From the NCBI GenBank assembly GCA_028583605.1, contig CM053329.1, forward strand, positions 620,001-684,000: a DNA stretch of 64,000 nt, read 5' to 3'. Position numbers and translations under genes: made by a program. This document shows positions 47,700 to 58,655 of this stretch, piece by piece. The stretch is from Dastarcus helophoroides. Its lineage: Eukaryota; Arthropoda; Insecta; Coleoptera; Bothrideridae. Under the pieces are notes generated by a model. That model had not been told where the DNA came from, did not search any database, and saw nothing but the letters and a program-made list of their open reading frames with translations. Each line of letters opens with the position of its first letter. Positions within the stretch are counted from its first letter, which is position 1.

Positions 47700-49640
47700 A
47701 AAAGCGATTTTAAAAAAAGAAGATTTTTGAATGAAAATACCAAAAAGTTTGAGATTAAAGTCGAATTTTGGAAAAATACTTATTTTATTAGAAAAAATCA
47801 AAATTTCGCAAAAAAATTAATTCCAAAGTCTAAAAGTCCAGAAACTTCAGGAATTTCAATTCAATTCAATTTCAAATTTCTAGAAACTTCAGGAATTTAA
47901 CCAAAATTTCTAGACATTGAGATTTTTAGATATCCAAACTTCCAGAAAAATAAACCTAAAGTAACGGAATTTGGAAAATAGGGTGAGAGAAAAACAGTCG
48001 AAATTTCCATGGTCGACTTTCGAAATTTTCCAAGCAAAGTTGTGTTTAAGACAATATCGAATTTTGGAATAAAATGAAAATTCGTGAACGAATGAAACGA
48101 ACCGAAAATCTCGAAAAAAACTTATTTCATGCAAAAAGACGAAGCTTTAAGAAGACAATAGAAACTCAGAAAGTTAAATTTTGAAAAAAAAATAGTCAAA
48201 TTTTGAGAAGGGTCGACTACGAAAAAGACGAATTTTGAATAAAAAATCGAAATTTTGAGAAAAAGACAAATTTTGGAAAAAAGTTGAGCTTTGAAGAATC
48301 ATAAAAGTAGAAATTTGAAACAGGTGATTTTGAGAAAAATGTTGAACTTTTCAGAAAAACACGAATCTCAAGGAAAAAATTCTAAATTTCCAAAAACCAG
48401 TTTTGAGTAAAAAAAAAAGAATTTCGAATAAAAGATCTAAATTTCAAAATCAAGACTAATTGTGAAGAAAAAGTCTTCATTTCTAAAAATATTCAGTACC
48501 AAATTTTGACATAAGTATCAATATTTCGAGAAAAAGGCAAATTCTAAGCAAATAGTCAAAATATCTGAAGGTTCTTATTCTAGCAGGAAGAAAATTTCAA
48601 AAAGAATCTAATTTTAAAAAAAATAATGGAATGTCCTTCAAATTGAGAAAGTAAAGTTTGAGAGTAAGTCAAGTTTTAGCAAACAAGTCAAGTTTTGTGA
48701 ATAAAAGTGAAATTAAAAAAGCCAAATTTTGAAAGGAAAAGAATCAAAATTTCGAAAAACAAACGAATTCTCAGAAAAAATTAAAATTTTGCACAGAGTC
48801 AAATTTTCAGGATAGAGGTTTATCAAGGAATTTTGAAAAAAACTTAAATGTTGAGGAAAAGATGAATTTCGAGGATACAATTAAACATTCTAATCAATAA
48901 ATTGTGATAAAAAGATTCCTGAAAAAGTTATTACGAGAAAAAGATCGAAATTTCAAAAAAAAGCTGACGTCTAATAGAAATTTGAAATATCTCAGAGTCT
49001 TCAATTTTGTTAAATTTTGAAAAAAAAAGTGCCAAAAAAGTCAACATTTTTCTGTTGAATATTTATTTTTTCTTGACTGCGTTAGTCAGAGGGAGACAAG
49101 TGCCTCACCATGACGTCAGAAAATATCCAATATTGAGATAAATATCAATTTTTTGAATTTTTCAGAAAATTGGATTGAAAAAAATCTCGAACACTTTAAA
49201 ATTCACAAAGAAATTTTCTCAAATTTTCGTGCTTTCACAAATAAATAGAATTTTTAAAAAGTTTTTTCAAAGTTTCTACTTTTTTATCAAAAGATCTTTC
49301 AAATATTAAGAAAAAAGCAAATTTTTATAAACACTTTAAATTTTTCAGAAATTTGGATTTTACATCAGTGGAGATTTTTAAAAAAGGTCAAATTTTGAAA
49401 AGTGGAAATTTTGAAGAAAAAAAAGCGAAAAATATAGAGATAAAAATTCAAAATTTTAAAAGAGATTAGTTTTTGATAAAAAAAGTTAATAGAGAAGTAA
49501 GTAAATTTCAAAATAAAAAAGACAAATTTTGCGAAAAAAAGAATAATGTAGAGAAAAAGTCAACATTTTGGTTAAATTTCAAAATTTTAAGGAAACGACG
49601 AATTTTGAAGAAAAAATGGTAATTTTTGGAAAGCCTACTT
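47700..49640 (+). repeat. cryptically simple A-rich tract, about 1.9 kb
   Basis: The plus strand is an endless shuffle of words like GTCAAATTTTGAGAAAAA and CGAAATTTCGAAAAA with a loose spacing of 15-25 bases but no fixed unit. It is strongly A-biased on one strand. A short interruption at 49060-49120 (GTTAGTCAGAGGGAGACAAG) is unique. Every frame is closed. Similar but shorter tracts are at 4890-5370, 10680-11080 and 30000-30520. Confidence 0.65.
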
Positions 49641-50245
49641 AGTTGACTATAAATTTTAGATCGCCTGCTTTAATCAAGGAGAGTAAATGGCCCACCCAGC
49701 GCCTATGTTAGTGTATTATTTACTCTATTATTAACTTTTTGTTTTGTAGAAAAGATGCACAGTATTTGGGAGCATTCTGTAAGTTATGTACCTACCCAAC
49801 TCGTTCATTTAATTGATTTTTTTGGTTACTAGGTACTAAAATGTGGTTTGGTCTTTTTTTCAGCAAAGATTATAACTTATAACTTATATTCTGAACTATA
49901 TGCTAAAGACCAATATTTCAGAATTTGTGGCTTGGTTCCTTTCTACAAAACTCACAAAAGACACAACATTTTAGATGCTGGGCATTTTTTCAAAATGTTT
50001 TCATAATTTATTTTAAGTTTCCGCGAGCCTACGCCTAGCCATGCGAAGTTCATTTGGCCAATTTTATTCATTAACTGAATAGATTTAGTTTCACCCATCA
50101 AAAACTTTTGTAAATATAGCTAAAATATGTATCATCATTTGCATATGCATATAATAATCTGTATAACCTATCCTGCCGCCTGCAATATACGAGGTAAATT
50201 GTGGAAAAAATGTGTAGTATAATTCTTTAAATTGTGTTTTAATTT

Positions 50246-50587
50246 TATTATTATTATTATTTGTAGTCTTGTTTACCAGCCTTTTGCTGGTATTCATTTA
50301 ACCATCCCAAGTATACTTAAATACTACAGGGGTAGGTGTGAATGTTAGTTTGTGCTTAAAAACTTTCTTACAATGCGACAGGTATTCAATATAACAGCCT
50401 TTTGGATATCAATATATGTGTTGTTGTGTAGCCCTAAAGTGTCTATGCCCTTATGAAGGTTTTCGGGGATAAGTCCAGTTGATGACACCACTACTGGTAT
50501 TATTTTTACTCTCTTAGATTGCCAGATTTGTTCTATTTCTCGTGCTAGTTCTGCGTACTTGTCTTTTTTTTTCTCGGTATTTTTCCA
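50246..50587 (-). pseudogene. R2/R4/Dong-group LINE, 3' end
   Basis: On the minus strand, 50587-50345 encodes the very C-terminus of a restriction-like-endonuclease LINE polyprotein: KDKYAELAREIEQIWQSKRV then KIIPVVVSSTGLIPENLHKG, and IDIQKAVILNTCRIVRKFL before a TAA at 50345-50347. A short 3' UTR follows and ends in a (TAA)n tract (ATTATTATT on the plus strand, 50246-50261). The upstream part is cut off at the PLE family B fragment. The same C-terminus appears in the three copies at 54660-58655. Confidence 0.8.
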
Positions 50588-50604
50588 TCAAATTGTTGTT
50601 TTTG

Positions 50605-50812
50605 TTTATTAATTTTATTTAACATTTATTCGGCCCAGTTTGGAAATATTTAAATTTTTATTGTTTGTTGACAATATTCTAAACAGTTTTTGAATATTTA
50701 AATTTATTCAAAACGTCACCTCATGACAGTTGACAAAATAAGAGGTTAGTTTATTTTACATAGAATAGGAAAAATAAAAAATAGAAGACCAAAATTAGAC
50801 ATGAAAAAAAAA
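50605..50812 (+). mobile_element. PLE family B fragment
   Basis: ATTTAACATTTATTCGGCCC through GGTTAGTTTATTTTACATAG and AATAGAAGACCAAAATTAGA matches 16705-16915 of the left arm at about 92 percent. It stops before the ribozyme. Confidence 0.75.
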
Positions 50813-50814
50813 AT

Positions 50815-51590
50815 TAAGTACTTTATGTCTTTCCTTTCCTCACCTCTTTGGGGGTAGCCACTCCAACTTTTTTTTTTATAAATATGAACCAATCTTGTTT
50901 GGCACATCGTTGGAAAGCTCGTTGCTTTCTCTTTACATTCCTATATTGAAATCTTAAATCGCACTATTAGTTCTTAAGATATCGATGATATCAATGTTTA
51001 AAATAAGCAACATTTTTGAAAACTCATAATTTTGATTAAATTTTAGCTAAAAAATTTTGTCATGAAGGATTCAAATACACGTCGGGAAACCAAAGAATAT
51101 ATTTATTGACTCATCTACCCTTTCCCGTCCTTGGGGCTAGTCTCCCCTATTAATTTTCTTAAAATGAGAACCACCTCATGCGATACCTGCTTGTAAAGAT
51201 TTACCTGCTTCTCCACGCCTGTAAAGAGGAATAATAATCCTTTTTAACCACGTATTACATGGGGGGGAGGGTTTTTTTTTTAGAAAAATTAATAGGGTTG
51301 GTGAGCTACTAGAGAAAGTGAGTCAAAAGCACATTCTTTAGTTTTGCTAATGTGTATTTCAGATTTTCATGATAAAATTACTAGTTTTCAAAAAAAGTTG
51401 CTTAATTTAAACACCGATATCTCAAAAACTAATCGTACAATCTAACACTTTACTATAAGGACTGTAAAGAGAAATTAATGAGCTTTCCAACGGCGCACAA
51501 GATAGGTTCGTATTAAAAAAAATAATTTAGGGTGACCACCCTCTAAGGGGTGAGGCAGAATAAGTCAAAAAGTACTTCATTTTGGTTCCC
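50815..51590. mobile_element. inverted-repeat element, 776 bp
   Basis: The left arm has AAGTACTTTATGTC, CCTCACCTCTTTGGGGGTAG, TATGAACCAATCTTGTTTGG and GTTGGAAAGCTCGTTG; the right arm is the inverse, with AATGAGCTTTCCAACGGCGC, CAAGATAGGTTCGTATTA, CTCTAAGGGGTGAGGC and GACTTA-like ends before AAAAAGTACTTC. Each arm is about 150 bp. The interior also shows weaker symmetry (two AAAAATTAATAGGGG-type blocks facing each other). Non-coding; superfamily unknown. Confidence 0.65.
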
Positions 51591-53280
51591 CTTCCAATCA
51601 CCGATATGTGTTTCAGTTTATAATTGTAGCAATTTTTGTCTAGGAGATAATTCCGATTGCGCTACTTTTCAAATTGTCACCCTGTATATTATCCGGCAGT
51701 GGCTGTTTATTTATACAGAAGGAGACAGAAGTAAATTTTCGTTGGTGGGCGAGACCTTCGTTATAGAGGAGGTGGTTGAAATCTCATCAATTAGGAACTT
51801 CAAGAAGGCAATTGTGGGGCCGCTGTGAAGGTTTTTTAAAATGGACAAAAATGTTTTGAACGTTTACTCAGTTTAATTGAAGCCAGTTGTTGATAGATAG
51901 GTAAAGGTAAATTTGTTTAATACTTTTCAATTTTTAGAGTTTATTCTATTTAGTAGAATAGTTCATTTGTCATAGTGCGGAATTTATCAATTTTTGATGA
52001 AAAACATGTGGTTCAAGACAAAAATGCAATATTTTTATGCAATATACATTATTGCGCCACACCCATTTGTTGAATAAAAAGTTTAACTTGTTTGATAACC
52101 TATTCTTACGACTACGTGGAAAGTGTGTATACTAAGGAAATGTTTAAATTGTGTTTTAATTTGATTATGCGGATGTGGGATTAAAACAGAAATATTACAC
52201 AGTCAGCGGGAAAAGGTATAAAAACAAATACTATTATATATCGTATACAAATAAACAAGATATAAATTTAGAAATAATTATGAAATTTTTTTTTGATATT
52301 ACAATTTGAAAATTCAAAAAAAACTTTGTTATATCATAGCTTTAAATTTTTACTTCTGTCGGCGTCCCCATAACTCCCCATTTTCTTATTTTTAGTTTTA
52401 CCTACATTTATGGACTATATTTTAATTTTTTTCAGAGCTACCTCCTAAAATGCTAAGAGAAGACACACAAACAGATATGATTTTTCTCACAAAATAAAAG
52501 ATGTATTTAAATTAAATAAATGTGTTTGCCTTGAAAATGAAATAATGCATAATGTAAGAGATGCTAACTGCAATACAAAAGGTAACATACGAATAGTGTA
52601 CATTCAGACAGCATGTTTCTTGATGTGTTATTTAAAATTATTGATGATCGTATACCTCTAATCTTTACCCGTTCCAAGAAAAAACTGAAAAGCAATGGAT
52701 GCAGCATTTGCCAAGAAATATAAAATTAATAAAAAGCTTCTAGAGATCCATATCGTTAATGTACACAATACGAGTGAAAAAGCTTCCTTGCTGTACGTCA
52801 TTTAAGTTTTCGTACTAATTAATTCACTGAATCCTTGGATATTCCAAAACAACCACAATAAAAATGTTATACGTCTTGTGATTTATATTTATAGAAGGGC
52901 TTATAGCAAATTGAAGCGTGTAATTTTTAAACTTTATAGCCTGCGATCACGTACAGAATAAATCTATGTTTAATATCATTTCTTAACATAATTGCAGTTT
53001 ATTAAAACTTTATTAAAAAAGACAGTTGGGTAAGCAGGTATTTCGAAAATGAAAAATAAGACGATTTTTCTTTAATGAAAACCTTATAAAAACTAGGAAA
53101 TGCACTCCTGTAAATTTGAATTGTCTAGAATTTCTCTTCCTTGACTAAGCCAGCGTTCATTTATTTTCCTGACCTTCCTGCGTTGAATAATGTTATATGA
53201 GAGTTTGTCACGATCCATTTTCTAGAAATATATTCTGTGTAGTGTCGAGGCTTCACTTAATTAATTTATTTCTGTTTCAG
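51591..53280. other. no gene until the KChIP acceptor
   Basis: A CACCCTGTATATTATCC tip lies at 51679. The 92-codon frame at 51550-51828 has no recognisable similarity. The rest is AT-rich intron leading to the acceptor at 53280. Confidence 0.45.
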
Positions 53281-53350
53281 GAGTGCCCCGAGGGCGTCGT
53301 TCACGAAGATAGCTTTAAGGATATTTATTCAAAATTTTTTCCTCATGGAA
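53281..53350 (+). CDS. KChIP: KChIP internal exon (start of the EF-hand 1 region)
   Basis: This 70-nt exon begins in phase 0 after a textbook acceptor and ends one base into a codon before a perfect donor, GTAAGT at 53351. It encodes ECPEGVVHEDSFKDIYSKF plus FPHG, the helix-loop of the non-canonical first EF hand of KChIPs, where the Cys-Pro at the start of the loop prevents calcium binding. A 70-nt exon with these phases is also typical of vertebrate KCNIP genes. The next exon, expected to continue into EF hand 2, is not in the window. Together with 184-339 it gives 75 complete codons of the protein. Confidence 0.93.
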
Positions 53351-54311
53351 GTAAGTACCATTTAGATAACTTTTCTTCGTAATAAATACAGTTTTTTTTT
53401 CATTCATGTTTTTAGCGTTCTATAAATTGACACAAGTTAAAAATCACTGCAATTTGTTTTTTAACCACTCGCGTAAGTCTATACAGGTTGTAACAAATTC
53501 GCTACTCACTACAGGGATCTCGAAAACTGTCAGAGATACAGCATCGGTTAAATTAGAGCAGAGTTGCATAATTTAGCGGCCATTAATATGCCCTCGAGAA
53601 ATCGAAAATATCTCTTGCTGATCTTGAGATCTTTTGACATAAAGTAAAATTTTGGATTTTTTTTAATGTTTTTAGTGTTATTTGAAGAATGATAAAAAAC
53701 TAAAAACTCTTTTTTTGTTGTTTTCTATCCTTTACAAGATATCTTAAAACCTTTTTTTTTATTAGACATTTCACCTTCTCGCTACCATCATCAAGTGCGT
53801 TATTTTAAATACGGACCTGTAATTTTTATTGCATCTTGTGTATGTGTGGATAAAAGTTTCACTACTATAAACTATCATAAAAAAACCTTTTTTGGATTAA
53901 CCTATTTTGGTTAACCAGAATGTAATAAAATGCCACAAACGAAATGCGTTTTATTATTTATTTGTTATTCTAAACATCCATAGTTTCTTTGTCCGGCGTT
54001 ATTAGTTATTATTTTTGCTGGTCAGTTACTTATGATTGTGTCTGCTGTTCTTTTTTAAAATTTATTAGTTGTGCCATTACCTTGTTTTCTTAGATATGGA
54101 AAAATTAAAAATCGAGATAGATGGTGCAATCTATACATTTTTGCATGTACTATGTACCCGGTAAACATTTGCAGATAAAACGTTGATAGTTTTTCATATA
54201 TAGCTAAAAATTGTTTTGGCGAAAAATGATGAAAGTGCCTTGCGCTTGATGGAATACTGTTGAGACAAGATTTTCAATAATACCCTGTACCCTGGAATCT
54301 TTTACTTGACG

Positions 54312-54550
54312 ACTTACTGAGTTACCGTGCTCTGATGTTTTGAAATTGGCCTTTTCATTCTTTCATTTTTGCATATTCCCTTATATTTCCCTTTTTATTT
54401 ATTGTTTCTTTTCTTTGTTCCTAAAGAAGCCCCCTATGATGGTGGGCGAAACGTCGAACACTTTTAGTAGTTCTTTGACACGGTCTAATCCCGAAAAAGT
54501 ATATCCTGTACTTACTCTGGCCGTGGAAGCCTTCGTTATCATATTGAAGT
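54312..54550 (+). mobile_element. PLE family D terminal segment (copy 2)
   Basis: CTTACTGAGTTACCGTGCTC at 54312 starts a match to 25690-25920. The hammerhead core here reads CTAAAGA instead of CTGAAGA (54421-54427), which removes an invariant G, while stem II, GAAACGTC and GAACA are kept. This copy should be catalytically dead. Confidence 0.7.
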
Positions 54551-54659
54551 GAAATGGATTTTTCCATCCTCTTTTTAAAACAAACAAGAGATGACGATCA
54601 TATTGGTACTTGTTAATTTAAAAGACGGCGTAAATTTAACACTTTATTTAAACTAAAAA

Positions 54660-56906
54660 AAACAGAACGTTATACAACAACCAACGACAAATTAATGCAA
54701 TCCTAAAGGGAACAGAAGTACTCCCTGAATTTGCTACAGGAGCATGACGTATATGATTCCAAAAAGCGAAGATATTAGAAATCTTAAGTCTTATAGACCA
54801 ATAACATGCTTATCTACTATTTATAAGCTAATTACATCAATAATATTGCAAAAAATTACTGAGCACTTGGATAGGTACAATATACTAACTGAATAAAAGA
54901 AACGCTGCCGTGCCAAGACACAAGGCTGCAAAGAACACATCATAATTGACACAGTCGTCACGCAAGAGGCTAAACATGAGATGCGAAATATATCAATCGC
55001 ATGGATCGATTATCAGAAAGCCTACGATAGTGTTCGGCACTCGTGGTTGATACAGCTGTGGTTGATTCAGGTACTGTAATTGTATAAAATAGACAATATC
55101 ATCAACTTTCTGAGAACATGTATGAGTAGCTGGAGCACCACATTACTTTTCAATTCAAAGGAAGTTAAAATATCAACTAAAGAGATAAAGACAGACATTG
55201 GTATATTTCAGGGAGATGCTTTAAGCCCCATCTGGTCCATTTTAAATCTAAACCCACTTTCCAAAATGTTGCAAAGTTCAGAACTGGGATACTTGCTGAA
55301 AAATAATCGCAACAAATATTATCTTAGCCATATTATGTCGATGACCTAAAAATATATGCTGGATCGGAGGGCAAACTTGATAGACTTCTAAAAATGACAT
55401 CTGAGTTGTTTAGCAATGACATAAAAATTAAATTTGGGTTGGACAAGTGTGCTAAATTAACAGCAATAAAAGGCAAATCAGAAACATACAATAACCTATT
55501 AGAAGATAATACAATTCGTTATCTCGACAGAAATTCCAGCTACAAATACCTAGGCTATAATCAGCGATTAGTTATAAAACAGAAGGACGCTAAGAAAACA
55601 TTGGAAAGCAAGCTGAAGACGCGTAGTATAAAAGTACTTCGTACAGAGCTAAATGGCAGAAACACTGTAAAAGCCATTAATAGCTGGGTGATACCTTCAG
55701 TTAGCTACTCATTCGGAGTTATTAGATGGTCAAAACATCGAATTGGAAGCACTAAATAGTTTAATTAGAGTACAACTAACCTAACTTAGGAAACATCATA
55801 CCCAGTCGTGCTCGGAAAGATTATACTTACCACGCAACACTGAAGGATATATTAAACATGCAGGTATTACACGCTAAGATTGTAAATGGGCTGACTAAAT
55901 ATTTTATCAGCAGATTGAATGTGTCCAAATTACATGGGATAATAAACGCGACTGACAAGTATTCACCTCTACGACTTTGTGACGGAGCACAAACCGAAAC
56001 ACCTACATTGAACGAAGCTAAGAATATCTGAATAAATAAACCTCTTTATGGGAAATATCATCAGAAACTTTTGCTTTCAAATGCCGAACTATCAACACTG
56101 TGGCTCAGAAAAGGAATACTGTACCCTGAAACGAAAGGTTTTATCATAGCGATAAAAGATGGGATAATAGCAACCAGAAACTACCAAAAATATATAGAAA
56201 AACAAAACATAACTAGCGATAAATGTAGATTATGTGGAAAAGTTTCTGAAACTATAGAATGACTAACATCGGGATGCACTACACTAGCAGTTAGTGATTA
56301 CACTAAAAGACACAATTTGACAGCAGGAATAATACATCAAGAACTGGCATTAGGTACTGCTCTATCAGAAAGCAAGAAAGAACCATATTATAAATACATT
56401 CCTTATCCAGTTTTAGACAACGAGCATTACTTGTTATACTGGGATACGACCATCATTACTGATAGGCCGATTGCGGCAAACCATCCAGATGTAGTACTAG
56501 TAGATAAATCTCAAAAAAATGTTTTCCCGAATGATCACAATTTAGAACAGAAAGAACGAGAGAAGATTGGCAAATATCTGGAACTTACTGAAGAATATAA
56601 ACAAATACACAAACTAAAATCAGTGACAGTAATACTAGTGGTGGTGTCGGTAACTGGTCTGTTTAGCCGACAATTTCTAAGCTACTTACAAAACATAAAA
56701 GTACTAAACACAAACATAATTGCAACAACAAAAGAGATGCAAAAATCCGTCATCCTAGAAACATAAGAATAATAAGAAAAACTCTGAATATCGAGGAGAA
56801 CGTTTACTTAACCGCAATTTAAACACTGTGAATGAATGGTTCTAAGAACCCCAGTTACAGGAAAACCCATCAAAGGAGAAAACAAAAATAATAATAATAA
56901 TAATAC
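54660..56906 (+). pseudogene. R2/R4/Dong-group LINE, copy 1 (RT to endonuclease)
   Basis: The frames encode a site-specific-type LINE polyprotein lacking its 5' part. In order: RT start (KSYRPITCLSTIYKLITS), TQGCKEHIIIDTVVTQEA, the first catalytic Asp in SIAWIDYQKAYDSVRHSWL (about 55000), FQGDALSPI (about 55207), the YVDD box (about 55334, with a one-base loss just before it), a C-terminal zinc knuckle DKCRLCGKVSETIE where the His codon is now TGA (56262), and the restriction-like endonuclease, NHPDVVLVDK (about 56480). It ends QKSVILET, a 3' UTR and a (TAA)n tract at 56886-56906. The stops and frameshifts show it is dead. Such elements are reverse-transcribed at a nick made by their own endonuclease. 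Confidence 0.85.
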
Positions 56907-57796
56907 CAACATTGAATGAGAGTAAAGAGGCCTGGATCATCAAACCGTTGCATGGTAAATATCCTCAAAAACACTCAAATGTAAACCTAGAGCCTTCGAC
57001 AGTTGGCTTAAAAAATGTAACCTATTCACGGAAACCGCGAAGGATTTGTTGTAGCAATACAATATGATTGCTACTCGTAACTATCGAAAATATATTGAAA
57101 AGCAATCCATCGTGGATGAGAAATACAGAATGTGCGGAAGATATTCAGAAACCGTCGAACATCTCATATCAGGATGCACCATCCTTGCTCCCACGGACTA
57201 TACACAAAGGTACAACTTTACAGCAGACACCTTACACGAAAAGCTTGCAGTAGTCATGCGCTTAATTAAAGATAAAGACGTTTATTATAAATAAGTACCA
57301 CATCCGGTAATGGAAAATGAGAGATACCTTCTATATTAGCCTAATTATACTATATTATTACTGACAAACCTATAACTGCAAACCGTCCAGATATGGACCT
57401 TTTAGATAAAACTGAGAAAGCTGCATACTTCCCCTCGATCATAACCTAGAACAGAAGGAAAAGGAAAAAGTAAACAAGTATTTGAAATTATGTGAAGAGT
57501 ACCGTAAAATACAAAACCTGAAAACAGTAGTAGTAGTTCCAATCGTAGTATTAGCAACTGGTGTCTTTAGCAAAAACTTCTTGAAGCATCTGGAAAAAGT
57601 CAAGTTATTAAAAGCGAGCACTGCAACCGCAATCCAAAAATCTGTGTTACTTGATATGTGCAGGATAATCAGAAAAGTTTTAAGAATAAATTAACATCAC
57701 TTACCTGTCTGTCCACTTTGTGTGAATGGTCTAAGGAGCCCACACACAGTTAAACCCCCAAAAGAGAAAATATTAAATAATAATATAATAATAATA
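56907..57796 (+). pseudogene. R2/R4/Dong-group LINE, copy 2 (5'-truncated)
   Basis: This copy starts right after the (TAA)n end of copy 1, at a point equivalent to about 56006 of copy 1, and runs to its own (TAA)n-like tail (57775-57796). It contains MIATRNYRKYIEKQSIVDEK, a zinc knuckle with the first Cys changed to Tyr (YRMCGRYSETVEHLISGC), an endonuclease remnant ITANRPDMDLLDK and the C-terminus YRKIQNLKTVVVVPIVVLAT to QKSVLLDMCRIIRKVL. The frame is broken several times. It differs from copy 1 by many substitutions and so is a separate insertion, not a recent duplication. Confidence 0.85.
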
Positions 57797-58655
57797 TGTG
57801 CAACGCCAAAGAGGAAACTCTCAGCCACATATTATCCGGGTGCACCATTTCCGCTACCACAGAATATCTACATCGACACAATAAAGTAACCAGTTATACA
57901 CACTGGACAATCTTTAAGAAATTTGGAAGTGAAGTGACAAAAATGGTACAAATATGAACCCCAACTAGTCAGCAATATTATGGATTGTGTCATTATGAGG
58001 GAATACAGGATCATCATGGATCTTTGATAGTTTAACGCGGTTCCGAAACTTTCGTTCCTTTCACCGCCGTCTTTTAGTGAACATTACTGTGGTGATAATT
58101 TTGTGAGCTTCGGAGAACGCCGATCGAAAGCTACTCAATTCACCTCCGATGGCAGGCGTCCGTGATCGACAGCAGTCACTCTAAAGAAGGCTACTCGGTC
58201 CACCTTCTTTAGCGCGTGCCGTCGACCGCGCTCGTGTTGTTAGGGGAATACAGCAGCAAAACAGTTCGAACTTTTAAAGCTAACCGACCGGACATCGTGG
58301 TACACAATAAAGAGAAAACATGCTTGCTTATTGACGTTGCCATTCCTGAAGACTAAAATATTTCGGTTAAGGAAACTGAGAAATACAAGGATTTGCAGAT
58401 AGAAATTCAACGGATGTGGAACTTAAAAGCTAAGACCTTACCCATGGTAATAGACGCATTAGGAACCATTAAGAAAGGAATTTATAAGCATCTGGAGCAA
58501 ATTCTCGGAAGCTAAGTGTTTATGAAATGCAGAAGATTGCACTAGTAGGATCCGCTCATATATTGAGAAGGCTGATAACAGAATAAAAAGCCTTAGAACA
58601 CTTGTTGAGTTCCGGCAAAGTAAAAACCGACAGAACTGAGATAATATAATAATAT
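57797..58655 (+). pseudogene. R2/R4/Dong-group LINE, copy 3 (5'-truncated, interrupted)
   Basis: It starts within the zinc-knuckle region (MCNAKEETLSHILSGCTISA) directly after the tail of copy 2, is interrupted by the 235-bp insertion at 58009-58243, and continues with the endonuclease motif FKANRPDIVVHNKEKTCLLI plus DVAIPED, then KETEKYKDLQIEIQRMWNLK and the C-terminus. It ends near a TAA-rich tract at 58640-58655. Of the three tandem copies its endonuclease motif is best preserved. Confidence 0.8.
58009..58243. mobile_element. 235-bp insertion with 10-bp target duplication
   Basis: GGGAATACAG occurs at 57999-58008 and again at 58244-58253, bracketing a 235-bp sequence that splits LINE copy 3. 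It is clearly more GC-rich than its host. It contains two related blocks, GCTACTCAATTCACCTCC (58131) and GCTACTCGGTCCACCTTC (58190), each followed by GCG- and GTCGAC-like words. It has no terminal inverted repeats. A SINE-like short retroelement is possible; the family is not known to me. Confidence 0.6.

Larger units (their letters stand above)
340..53280 (+). other. KChIP: KChIP intron, about 52.9 kb, packed with mobile elements
   Basis: The intron starts GTTCGT at 340 and ends in a strong pyrimidine-rich acceptor (TTTATTTCTGTTTCAG) at 53280, with a plausible branch site ACTTAAT near 53253. Joining the flanking exons gives the expected KChIP order, RGFKT then ECPEGVVHED. I found no further KChIP exon between them. 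Nearly everything I can classify inside is transposon-derived and is annotated separately. Confidence 0.85.

Noticed and set aside
47514..47900. 128-codon open frame as a gene
   Set aside because: It has no ATG-led, protein-like body, runs into the cryptically simple tract, and ends in near-repeats (ETSGIS, LETSGI). It resembles nothing known.
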